Virus record (IMG/VR): IMGVR_UViG_3300028829_004944
Coordinates: 1 to 29,291 of that record
Origin: a virus
DNA: 29,291 nucleotides
Direction: 5' to 3' (one strand)
Below the pieces are notes generated by a model. That model made no database searches. It was given only the letters and a program-made list of their open reading frames with translations, and was not told the origin of the DNA. Made by a program: the position numbers and the translations under genes. Every line of letters begins with the position of its first letter. Positions within the stretch are counted from its first letter, which is position 1. Positions 11,879 through 19,800 of this stretch are shown one piece after another.

Positions 11879-11956
11879 TCGACTTTCCTTTCTCCGTACG
11901 ACTTAGGTCCGAGCACGTTAGCGGAAGAGCCGGACGCGAGTCCACCCCGGAACGAC

Positions 11957-11982
11957 GACGGGCTCCCCGGAGGGAGCCCGTC
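11957..11982 (-). terminator. Hairpin terminator after the 12009 gene
   Basis: A 10-bp stem, GACGGGCTCC at 11957-11966 and its complement at 11973-11982, with a six-base loop. It is followed on the minus strand by GTCGTTCC. It ends the one-gene unit that starts at the promoter at 12490-12519. The rest of the gap 11879-12008 holds only a weak TCGGACCTAAG sequence near 11910 that I do not call a promoter. Confidence 0.65.
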
Positions 11983-12008
11983 GGCCCGGCGCGGTATCGG
12001 CTCGCGGT

Positions 12009-12449
12009 CTACCGCTCGCCGCCGTTGATCGCCTCGACGTAGACGCCGACGTTCCCGCGGGCGATGATCTGATCCGCGGCCTTCGCCGCGAGGATCGCGG
12101 TGCTGTGCCACGAGACGACGACGTCCTGCTCGCAGAGAGCCTCTGCCTTCGCGAGCCGCTTCTGCTCCTTCGCGATCTGCTTGTCGTAGCGCTCGTCCTC
12201 GATCCAGAGGAGTTCGCACTGGCCGCGCCGGACGTAGAGGGTGTCGCTGTCTCCGACGGTCGTCGCCTCGTCGCGGTGCTCCATCGCGTAGGCGCGGTCG
12301 GCCTCGATACGCTCGATCGACCGGATAATCCCGGCCCGCGTCTGGCCGGTCTCGTCGACGGTGACGCGGCGGACGACGACGTACTCGTAGTCGCGCTCGG
12401 TGTTCCTGGTCTCGATCTTCCCGGTCTTGGTCTGGTGCTTGATCTTCAT
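12009..12449 (-). CDS. Hypothetical protein in a promoter-gene-terminator cassette
   Basis: 146 residues from ATG 12449, behind CACGGAGGGCGATACCG; the open frame continues upstream through the promoter but that part is not coding. It opens MKIKHQTKTGKIETRNTERD and carries YEYVVVRRVTVDETGQTRAG, a helical middle (YDKQIAKEQKRLAKAEALCEQD) and a C-terminal VVVSWHSTAILAAKAADQIIARGNVGVYVEAI that could be an alpha/beta unit. No family is recognised. It stands between replication genes under its own promoter and terminator, like the genes at 2874 and 28396. Confidence 0.64.
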   Translation of the reverse strand: MKIKHQTKTGKIETRNTERDYEYVVVRRVTVDETGQTRAGIIRSIERIEADRAYAMEHRDEATTVGDSDTLYVRRGQCELLWIEDERYDKQIAKEQKRLAKAEALCEQDVVVSWHSTAILAAKAADQIIARGNVGVYVEAINGGER

Positions 12450-12489
12450 CGGTATCGCCCTCCGTGGCGTCGTTCTCCTTACGACGACA

Positions 12490-12519
12490 ACACTACTACA
12501 CCTATCGGACGAATGTCTA
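12490..12519 (-). promoter_or_regulatory. Dispersed-family promoter with palindromic operator
   Basis: TAGACA (12514-12519) and TAGTGT (12490-12495), 18 bases apart on the minus strand. Like the copy at 3260, the -35 box is centred in a perfect TCGGAC-N9-GTCCGA inverted repeat (12505-12525). The -10 box is poor, and the leader downstream differs from the other four except for the final CACGGAGG ribosome-binding site. Drives 12009-12449. Confidence 0.68.
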
Positions 12520-12529
12520 GTCCGAACGA

Positions 12530-13543
12530 TCAGTCGAGCCAGAGGAGGTACTCGCCGGTGACGATCCCGCGCTCCGGATGAACGAAGTGAAGTCGCTGCG
12601 CGGGCTTCCCCCGAGCGGCGACGAACTCCCGCGCGTACTCGGACCCGGACTCCGTCGACGGCGTCATGAAGACGCGCCCGCCGTTCGGGATCGTTAGCGT
12701 CATCGCTTGGTGGAAGTGCCCGAGGTAGCAGTCGGTCCACGGCTCGGTAACGCCGGACGACCACGCGGTCGCCTTCCGCGAGATCCCGAACGCCGGAGTG
12801 TTCCCGCCGAACGACTTGATCTGATCGCCGTGTACGAGCAGCGCCCGGTAGTTCCCGACCTCGACGATCTCGTACCAGGAGGAGGGCTCGCGCCATTCGA
12901 GCCGGGACTGATTCGCGAGCCGGTCCCGCGCGATCTTCCCGACGATCCGGTCGAGGTTATCCTCGCGCGGCGAGTCTCCCTTCCGACCGATCCGGCCGTG
13001 ATTCCCGGAGACCTCGTAGACCGCGACCTCGCGGAACGCTCCGAGGAGCGAGAGGACCGCTTCCTCGATTACGCCCGACGCCCGGAAGACTTGCGCGAAC
13101 GCCGTCGAGTCGACCTCGTATGCCTGCCCCGGAAAGATCGAGACGTTCTCGACGAGGTCGCCGCCGAGGAGGAGGACGGCCGACTCGACCGGATGGTCCG
13201 CCCGCTGGATCTCCGCGAGCCGGATCGTCTTCTCGACGGCCGACCGGACTCGCGCGACGGCGACGTCGGAGTCGTACGAGTCGGTCTCCTTCCCGAGTTG
13301 CCAATCGGTTAGGTGAAGGAGAGCGACCTCCGGGTCTCCCTTCTTCTTCCGCCGCGGCGGAACGGCGACGGGCTTCGGAGTCCCGACGACGGTCGCCGCG
13401 TCCTTCGCCGCCGCGTAGATCGCCTCGACGAGATCGGAGGTCTTCGCCTTCGCCGCGGAGAGTTGACGCTGTAGCCGCGTCGCCGTCGCTTCGAGTTCGG
13501 CGATCCGCTCCTCGTACTCGAACTCGTCAGCGAGAGCAGGCAC
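12530..13543 (-). CDS. Metallophosphoesterase with N-terminal coiled coil
   Basis: 337 residues, GTG start at 13543 behind AAGGGGATCT, overlapping the HTH gene by 17 bases. Residues 8-50 form a coiled coil (EYEERIAELEATATRLQRQL). The calcineurin-like motifs are all present: LLHLTDWQLGK (75-85, D80), LLLGGDLVEN (124-133, D129), VSGNHGR (178-184), LVHGDQI (236-242) and YLGHFHQ (273-279). Phage enzymes of this type are usually called SbcD-like nucleases or phosphodiesterases; which substrate is used cannot be told from sequence. The small HTH protein before it is a common partner in actinophages. Confidence 0.83.
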   Translation of the reverse strand: MPALADEFEYEERIAELEATATRLQRQLSAAKAKTSDLVEAIYAAAKDAATVVGTPKPVAVPPRRKKKGDPEVALLHLTDWQLGKETDSYDSDVAVARVRSAVEKTIRLAEIQRADHPVESAVLLLGGDLVENVSIFPGQAYEVDSTAFAQVFRASGVIEEAVLSLLGAFREVAVYEVSGNHGRIGRKGDSPREDNLDRIVGKIARDRLANQSRLEWREPSSWYEIVEVGNYRALLVHGDQIKSFGGNTPAFGISRKATAWSSGVTEPWTDCYLGHFHQAMTLTIPNGGRVFMTPSTESGSEYAREFVAARGKPAQRLHFVHPERGIVTGEYLLWLD

Positions 13544-13763
13544 AGATCCCCTTACGATGCGATCCGATCCCCTTCGGGTCGGCCTTGATCCCGCGACGCT
13601 TTAGGGCTCGGGAGATCGCGGCGTTCGTAATCGTCGTATCGGCGATCGCCTTCTCGAAGTCCGCGTAGTCCTCCTCGGAGAGTTCCTCCCGGAGACGGCG
13701 GAAGACACACCGGTTAGCGGTCGTCGCCTTCTGCTCCTCGGCGATCTCGTCGAAGAGACCCAT
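13527..13763 (-). CDS. Small helix-turn-helix-like phage protein
   Basis: 78 residues: MGLFDEIAEEQ, then CVFRRLREELSEEDYADFEKAIADTTITNAAISRALKRRGIKAD, ending in a basic HRKGICAC tail. The segment TITNAAISRALKRRG has HTH spacing, and the conserved end (H-R-x-G-x-C-x-C) recalls a widespread actinophage family of about 80 residues found just before a metallophosphoesterase. Probably DNA-binding; its partner is likely the enzyme encoded downstream. The three cysteines could help to bind zinc. Confidence 0.68.
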   Translation of the reverse strand: MGLFDEIAEEQKATTANRCVFRRLREELSEEDYADFEKAIADTTITNAAISRALKRRGIKADPKGIGSHRKGICACSR

Positions 13764-13769
13764 CGCGGT

Positions 13770-14027
13770 CTAGTCGACGACGTCGTAGTCGTCGGGCTCG
13801 ATCGGCTCCTCGTCGACGAGGTCGTCGATCTCGACGATCGGCTCCTCGGCGCGGACGGCCTGCCACGAACGGAGGAGAGCCATCAGAGCGGTTAGCCCGG
13901 CCGCGAGCCCGGCGAGCCACGCCGGAGCGGTTCCGGTCTCGACCCAGGCGACGACGAACGCGGTCGCGGCGGCGAGCGCGGCGACGATCATCGCGATCGT
14001 CGAGGGACCGATAGAGACGCGGTTCAT
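13770..14027 (-). CDS. Putative holin, two membrane segments
   Basis: 85 residues. Two hydrophobic stretches at about 9-29 (STIAMIVAALAAATAFVVAWV) and 37-55 (WLAGLAAGLTALMALLRSW) are separated by a short turn. An acidic tail follows (EEPIVEIDDLVDEEPIEPDDYDVVD). Size, topology and position directly after the endolysin gene are what is expected of a class II holin, but sequence alone does not prove it. The leader AGAAAGGAACTCGA is nearly the same as at 11878 and 24099. An alternative is an antiholin or a phage membrane protein of another kind. Confidence 0.62.
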   Translation of the reverse strand: MNRVSIGPSTIAMIVAALAAATAFVVAWVETGTAPAWLAGLAAGLTALMALLRSWQAVRAEEPIVEIDDLVDEEPIEPDDYDVVD

Positions 14028-14039
14028 TCGAGTTCCTTT

Positions 14040-14813
14040 CTAGGTGGTCTTCCCGAGCGACTCCGCTTTCGGAGCCGCCGTCTTCCGGAGTCGCGAGTAC
14101 GGACGGAGTCGCCGCCCGAGTCGCTCTTCGAGGATTCGCTGCGCGTTATCGCGGCTCGCCTTCGACGACCAGGGGCCATAGACGCGAGTCGGCCCGTCGT
14201 AGAAAGCGTAGCCGCCCTTCCAGCGAACGCGACGAACGCGGGCTCGCCGGTCGGCCGGGAGCCGACGGATGATCCGCTCGCGCCACGACCGGATCTTCCA
14301 CGGCCCGCGGAGAACCGGCGTCGCCGCGACGTCTTCGAGGTAATAGTCGCGGCGGGGAGCCGACGGAACGTATCCGGCTCGGACCTCTCGCGGAGCGACG
14401 AAGACGACGCCGGAGCCCGCTCCGTACGCGCGGCGGCGGTAGGCGACCGAGTCGCTCGTATTGCCTTCGACGGTTAGGCAGACGCCGCCGCCGAGATCGC
14501 GGACGACGATCCCGACGTGCTTGCCCGGCCAGAGGATCATCGCGCCGGGGATCGGCCTCGGGTAGATCGCTCCGGCTCGCTTCGCCCGCGCGAAGATCTC
14601 CGCGGTCGACGGGTGCGCGATCTTCTGATCGTCGACTCCCGCCGTCGTATACATCGCGGCGGCGAACGCCCCGCACCACGGCCAGCCGTAGCCGAGCCCC
14701 CAGGGTGCTTGCCATCGGTCCGGGTACGGGTTCCCTCGGTTCGACCCGAGCGGGTTCTCCCGGACTCCGACGTACCTCTCGGCCGCTCTCGCGACTCTCT
14801 CTCCTGCCGTCAT
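14040..14813 (-). CDS. CHAP-domain endolysin
   Basis: 257 residues. The N-terminal CHAP domain has C47 in GYGWPWCGAFAAAMY, H99 in PGKHVGIVV, and E116/N118 in LTVEGNTS, the usual Cys-His-Glu/Asn set of peptidoglycan amidases/endopeptidases. It spans about residues 5-135. The C-terminal 100 residues are very basic (WRERIIRRLPADRRARVRRVRW; GGYAFYDGPTRVYGPWSSKASRDNAQRILEERLGRR), probably a wall-binding part. No signal peptide, so it needs a holin to reach the wall, matching the membrane proteins encoded on both sides. Confidence 0.85.
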   Translation of the reverse strand: MTAGERVARAAERYVGVRENPLGSNRGNPYPDRWQAPWGLGYGWPWCGAFAAAMYTTAGVDDQKIAHPSTAEIFARAKRAGAIYPRPIPGAMILWPGKHVGIVVRDLGGGVCLTVEGNTSDSVAYRRRAYGAGSGVVFVAPREVRAGYVPSAPRRDYYLEDVAATPVLRGPWKIRSWRERIIRRLPADRRARVRRVRWKGGYAFYDGPTRVYGPWSSKASRDNAQRILEERLGRRLRPYSRLRKTAAPKAESLGKTT

Positions 14814-14826
14814 CCTCGTACCTCCT

Positions 14827-15090
14827 CTAGAGGATCGCTGCGACGATTCCGACGATCGACCCGATCGACGCGGAGACCGCGGCGACGGCGACGACCATCC
14901 GGCCGATACTTCCCCGGCCGTCTTCCTCTCCCTCTCGCTTCGCCTCGGCGAGTTCGAGAGACTTCAGCCGTCCGTTTAGGTCGGCGCGGTAGCCGACGAC
15001 CTCGTCCTGTAGCGCGTTCATATCCTTACGCTGCTCGCGGCGTAGTTCGTCGAGCAGAGCGTAGAGGCGGGTCACGTCGGTGGAGGTCAC
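14827..15090 (-). CDS. XhlA/holin-like membrane protein
   Basis: 87 residues from a GTG at 15090, just after the upstream stop at 15093; an in-frame GTG at 15114 has no ribosome-binding site. Residues 8-55 are a charged helix (RLYALLDELRREQRKDMNAL...GRLKSLELAEAKREGEE), then GSIGRMVVAVAAVSASIGSIVGIVAAIL at 60-87 is a C-terminal membrane segment. This helix-then-TM order is that of XhlA-type haemolysin/holin partners. Together with the endolysin and the two-TM protein at 13770 it forms the lysis module. Confidence 0.65.
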   Translation of the reverse strand: MTSTDVTRLYALLDELRREQRKDMNALQDEVVGYRADLNGRLKSLELAEAKREGEEDGRGSIGRMVVAVAAVSASIGSIVGIVAAIL

Positions 15091-15092
15091 GG

Positions 15093-15614
15093 CTAGGACG
15101 CCTGCCCGATCCACGCGGCCGAGAGGAAGGTGTAGGGCGTGTCAATCGTCCGGGCCGTGTTCGCGCTGTTGTTCTGATAGACCTGCGCCTCTAGGTAGTC
15201 GGCCGCGGCGAGGTCGTAATAGCCCATGACCTGCTGGCCGCTGCGGCTGTTATTCGGCCCGCGCTCGTCGATGCCGACGTTCCCGCCATTCTTCAGAATC
15301 GAGATGCGCGTGTCGTCGCTTACTCCCGCCGTGTAGCGAACGCTGGCGATCACCAGATAGACGCCCGCCGTGTTGATCGTGATCCGGCTGTTGTTCGTGG
15401 CGTTGTCGTGCATCCCGTCCGTGTCGAAGTCCTCGGCGTCGAAGGCGAGGATGATGTTCGATGCATCGCCGATGGACGCCCCGGAAGTCTGCTTCACGCG
15501 GCACATCGGCGGGACGCGGTAGTTCTCTACGTTCTCCAGGATCAGGTTATGCGCGGCGGCGGTATAGACGTCCCCGGTGCTGACGTCGCTGAATGTGTTG
15601 TAGTCCTTAGCCAT
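15093..15614 (-). CDS. C1q/TNF-like virion appendage or receptor-binding protein
   Basis: 173 residues. A short N-terminal region (about 1-32, FSDVSTGDVYTAAAHNLILENVENY) probably attaches to the tail. Then comes a beta-rich domain with the signature of C1q/TNF jelly-rolls: ITINTAGVYLVIASVRYTAG, SILKNGGNVGI, MGYYDLAAADYLEAQVYQNN, ending TFLSAAWIG. Such domains cap phage fibres and bind host surfaces as trimers (family knowledge). Codon use differs from neighbours: AGC, CTG, GGC and AAC are common here where TCG, CTC and GGA prevail elsewhere. It lies after the tail-tip gene, where host-range proteins are found. Confidence 0.7.
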   Translation of the reverse strand: MAKDYNTFSDVSTGDVYTAAAHNLILENVENYRVPPMCRVKQTSGASIGDASNIILAFDAEDFDTDGMHDNATNNSRITINTAGVYLVIASVRYTAGVSDDTRISILKNGGNVGIDERGPNNSRSGQQVMGYYDLAAADYLEAQVYQNNSANTARTIDTPYTFLSAAWIGQAS

Positions 15615-15623
15615 CGGTCCTTC

Positions 15624-16886
15624 CTAGTAGCCGAACGTCGCTTCCGGATCTCCGAACTCCGAGAGCCCGAAGAGTAACTGACTCCCGTCCGCGCCTCGCG
15701 CCGATAGGAGGAGTTTAGTCGAGAGATAGTTACCTCCTCCCGAGATGGTCTGCTCGATCTGCTCGACGTGATACGAGCCGATCGTCCCGCCGAAGAGCCC
15801 GGAGCCGAACTCGCTCCGGCCGAAGACGAATGCGTCGAACTCGACGGGAGCCTCGACGCGATCGCCGATCCCGATCGAGAGCGCGGTCGCGAGCGACTCC
15901 GGAGAATCGTTCTCGACCAGGATCGAGACCGGAGCCTGCGGCGTCGCGAGCCGGGCGATAAGCCACCGGGCGAGATTCCCGGACGCGGCGAACGACGGGA
16001 TGTACGGCGAGTCGAGCGAGAGGTCGGAGATCCCGTACGTCGACTGACTCGTCGCGTCCTCCTCCGTTACCGTCGAGCCTCCGGTCCGCGTTACCCGGAC
16101 GCGGTTCGTGATTCGGTCGAGGTCGATCGACGAGCCGACGTCGACCTGCCCCTCCGCATTGAACGTCGCCGCGATCGTCGTCGTCTCGGCTCGCGCGTTC
16201 CGGTCGCGGTATACGGCGGTCCCGGCTCCGTCGATAAAGAAGACGCCGCGCTCCGCGGCGAGGAGTTCCTCGATGATCGCGAGCGCCGACTTGTCGCCGT
16301 TCGGGTATCCGAACGACGCGAGCGTCGGGTCGACCTCGTCTCCTCCTCCGGCGTCGAGATCGCGACGAGCGGGATCGGTCCATAGCGCCCGATCGAGGAC
16401 GAGCCCGATCGCGTCCGACGTATTCTCGACTCCGGCCGCGATCGCTTCGAGGATCGTGAACGACGGGTTCGTCCGCGAGAGCCAGAGGAAGAGATCCTCC
16501 GCGGAGACTTTCGCGACGCGGGTGTTCGAGTCCCACTCGATCGTTCGGACGAACCCGTAGAAGAGGTCGTACGTGACGTCGCCGGAGCCCGAGTCGTAGA
16601 CCGCGCGAATCCGAACGGGACGCATCGGAGCGAAGCCGGGAGACTCGAACGCAATCGGCGAGGTCAGCGAGTTCGGGTTGTAGAAGTCCGGGTTGCTCGG
16701 ACGCGAGAGAGAGAACTCCGCGGTCCCGGCCTGGAACGCCGCGAGCCGGTCGGATCGGCCTCGACGTATCCGGACGTCGTTCGCGTCCGCGGAGACGTCG
16801 TCGTACGTCCCGGAGAAGTCGCCGACGCCGAGCCCGTCGAGCGTGTCGGTCCATCCGACCTCGACCGTGATCGTTGGAACGGGCAT
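15624..16886 (-). CDS. Minor tail / tail-tip protein
   Basis: 420 residues following the tape measure. It begins with strands typical of tail-hub proteins (PTITVEVGWTDTLDGLGVGDFSGTYDDVSADANDVRIRRGRSD), with VRIRAVYDSGSGDVTYDLFYGFV and a later helical stretch ALAIIEELLAAERGVFFIDGAG, as in actinophage minor tail proteins that resemble the baseplate-hub family. The C-terminus holds three related FG(x)SEFG/FGG segments (FGRSEFGSGLFGG; FGLSEFGDPEATFGY). It is the only large gene between tape measure and appendage, so distal-tail functions may be merged in it or missing. Tail location is secure from position; exact role is inference. Confidence 0.72.
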   Translation of the reverse strand: MPVPTITVEVGWTDTLDGLGVGDFSGTYDDVSADANDVRIRRGRSDRLAAFQAGTAEFSLSRPSNPDFYNPNSLTSPIAFESPGFAPMRPVRIRAVYDSGSGDVTYDLFYGFVRTIEWDSNTRVAKVSAEDLFLWLSRTNPSFTILEAIAAGVENTSDAIGLVLDRALWTDPARRDLDAGGGDEVDPTLASFGYPNGDKSALAIIEELLAAERGVFFIDGAGTAVYRDRNARAETTTIAATFNAEGQVDVGSSIDLDRITNRVRVTRTGGSTVTEEDATSQSTYGISDLSLDSPYIPSFAASGNLARWLIARLATPQAPVSILVENDSPESLATALSIGIGDRVEAPVEFDAFVFGRSEFGSGLFGGTIGSYHVEQIEQTISGGGNYLSTKLLLSARGADGSQLLFGLSEFGDPEATFGY

Positions 16887-16889
16887 CGG

Positions 16890-19800
16890 CTAGTACGCCG
16901 CCGAGACGATCCGGGCGAGTTCCGGTTCGAGGCGACGGGCGAACTCCCGCGCGTCGAACTGATTGCCGTCGACCGTCACGTTGACGACTACGCCGCCGCT
17001 CGCCGCCGCTCCGGACGGAAGCGCCGAGCCCGCGACGCGAGCCGACGACTTCGCGAGCCCGGCCGTATCGACCGAAGAGAAGAGCGTCGAGGAGAACGGC
17101 GAGAACCACTCGTCGAGTTTCGAGAGCGGACCCTTCTTCGCCGGGGAGCCGAGACGGAGGTAGGGCTCGACCTTCTTCGCGAGGGCTCGCGCGACGACGG
17201 TGTCGAGGTCGTCGAGATTCTTCCGGAGGTAGTTCAGGTAGTTCTGCCCGGCCTGCTTCCCGAAGACGGCGAAGAGCCGCGAGATCTTCGCGAGTTGATT
17301 CTGCGCGGGCTTCTTCCCGCGAGCGAGGATCGCCGGAATCCGCGCCATCTGATTCTGAAGTCGCCGGAGATCTCCCTCGGCGGCGACGCGGTCGCTCTCC
17401 CTCTCGGCTTCGAGGAGAAGACGTCGCGCCTCGAAGTCGTCCGAGATCTGCTGACGTTCCGCCGCGGCGTTCGCCGCGTGAACTGCCCGAAGCCTCTCGG
17501 CCTCGGCGTTTACCCTGGCCCTCTCCTCTTCCGCCCGGACCTGCTCCCGCTGCCTCGCCGCTTCCGCTTCCGCTTCCGCGCTCGCCCGGTCGATCTCGGC
17601 CTGCGCGTCCCGCGCGTCCCGCTCCGCTTCCGCCGTCTTCCGGAGTTCGGCGATCTTCGTCTCCCGCTCGACCTTCGCGACCTCGGCCTGTGCCTCTGCA
17701 ATAAGCCTCGGGTCTCCGATCCTCTGTGCCTCGGAGAGACGGGCTCCGGCTTCGGTCCGACGAGCCGAGAGATCTTCCGCGGCTCCGGCGTCTTCGAGCC
17801 GGGCGAGTTCGGCTTCCGCCGCGGTCGGCCCGAGCCTGATCGACTCGATCGAGGAGATTCGGTCCTTTAGCGTCGACTCGATCCCGTCGAGGTTACGCGA
17901 GAGCGTCGCGTCGATCGACGAGAGCGAGTTCTGAAGCCCGGCGTCGACTCCGGCGATCGCCTGACTAAGACGACCGTCGATCGCGGAGATCGCTCCGTCG
18001 AGTTCGCGGGAGAGCGCAGTAAACCGGCCGACGATAAGCCGCCCGTCGGCTCCGACGCGGTCGGCGTACGCGCCGAGCCCGGTCTTCTCCGTAGTCTCGA
18101 TTCCGGCGAGGACCGACTCCCGGAACTGCTCGAACGCTTCCTGCGCCGGTCCGCTCGCGTAGTCCCGGATCTTCGACGGGTCGAGAGCGTTCTTCATCGT
18201 CAGTCGGATCTTCTTCCCGTCCTTCTCCGTCTCGCGGAGGACGTCGAGCATCCCGGCTCCGACCTCGGCCTTTAGAGCCTTGAACCCTGCCTTCGTCAGA
18301 TCGATGATCGACGGCGAGCCCTTCTCTCGCGGGTCGACCTTCTTCAGCGCGGCGCGGGTTCGGTCGGCCCACTTCTTCGCGGCGTTATAGCCCGACTCGC
18401 CGCCTGCCTCGATCGCCTCGACGTACGACGCGAACTGCGGCTTGACGTCGCCGACTCCCTTCAGGAGTTTCGCGATCGCGTCCTTCTGTGCCTGTGCCTT
18501 CGTCTTCCCGGACTTGACTCCGTTCTCGACGTCGGCGGCGAACGTCTTTAGTTGCCCGGCGTCCGCGTTCGCGAGTCCGAGGAGCGTCGCGCGGAGATCG
18601 TTCGCGGCCGGAGTCGTCCCCTTGACCTTGGTCGCGAGATCCGCCGCCGCTCCCTGGAGACTCTTTAGCCTCGACTCGGTCGTCCGGCCCGACTTCGAGA
18701 TCGCCGAGAGTTCCTTCCGGAACTTCTCGTATGCCTGCGGAGCCGCGGCCTGCGTGATCGGATGGAAAGCCCGTTCGAGATCCTTCAGATCCTTCTCGGT
18801 ATCCCCGGTCGCCGACGCGACGCGGACGAGAGCCGAAGCGAAGTTCGCCGACGAGGAAGCGACCGCCCGCTGCGACTGCGCGACGTCGCGGTTCGCGAGG
18901 TTCGACTGCCTCCGAGCCTGCGCGAGCCCGACCTCGGCCCGTTCTATAGCGAGGGTATCCCCGGCCGACCGAGCCTGCGCGAGCGTCCTCTCCGCTTCGC
19001 GTACGCCGATTGCCGCCGACCTCTGCTGGATCTGCGCGTCGATCATCCGGTCGCTCGCCGTCGCGAACCCTTGCTGCGCCGTCTTGCTGTTCGTCAGCGC
19101 GGTCGTATAAGCGTTCGTCACCGTCGTTAGGTGCTGCATCGCCGCGGCGTTCGAGTCGGTACGCCGGGCGAACGTCGCGAAGAGAGCCACGGCCGCTCCG
19201 ACTCCGACGATTACCGCGCCGACCGGACCGCCGACGAAGCCGAGCATCGCGGTTCCGAGGATCGAGAGACTCCGCTTCGCGACTCCTCCGGCCGCGGAGA
19301 ACCGAGTCATCCCGGCCTGCGCCGCGGTCAGACCAGGAGCGAGCCCGGCCGTCTTCGCCGAGACGCGGCCGAAGCCGCCGACGAGGAGACTCGTCGCGGA
19401 CGAGAGCCCGGTAATCGCCGCCGTCGTCGCCTGGACCGCGGCGAGAGCCCGGAACGAAGTCACGAGCCGGGAGACGAACGCGACGGCCTTCGTCGCGACG
19501 AGAGCCCCGAGAGCGATCGCGAGCGCGGCCGTACCCGCCGTCGATCCGAACGCGGCGCGACCGACCGACGAGATCGCTCCGGCGATCTTCCCGAGCGGCG
19601 GTCCGATCGCCGCGACGAGGTTCGAGAACCCGTTGAGCGTATCGGTTACGGCGGGCATGATCTGATTCCCGAACTCGATCAGAGCGATGTTCATCTTCGC
19701 GACGGCCCGCTGCATCTTCGCGGAGCCCGTATCGGCGACGGCGGCGTAGGCGGAGTCGAGCATCCCGGTCGAGTTCGCGACCTCGTCCATCACCTTCTTG

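Noticed and set aside
11879-11956. Promoter for the 43-residue gene around TCGGACCTAAG
   Set aside because: No acceptable -35/-10 pair at normal spacing; the likeness to the operator arm is only six bases.
15730-17109. A 459-codon minus-strand frame over the tail-tip gene
   Set aside because: Very Arg/Asp-rich and in the shadow of the convincing tail-tip and tape-measure genes.
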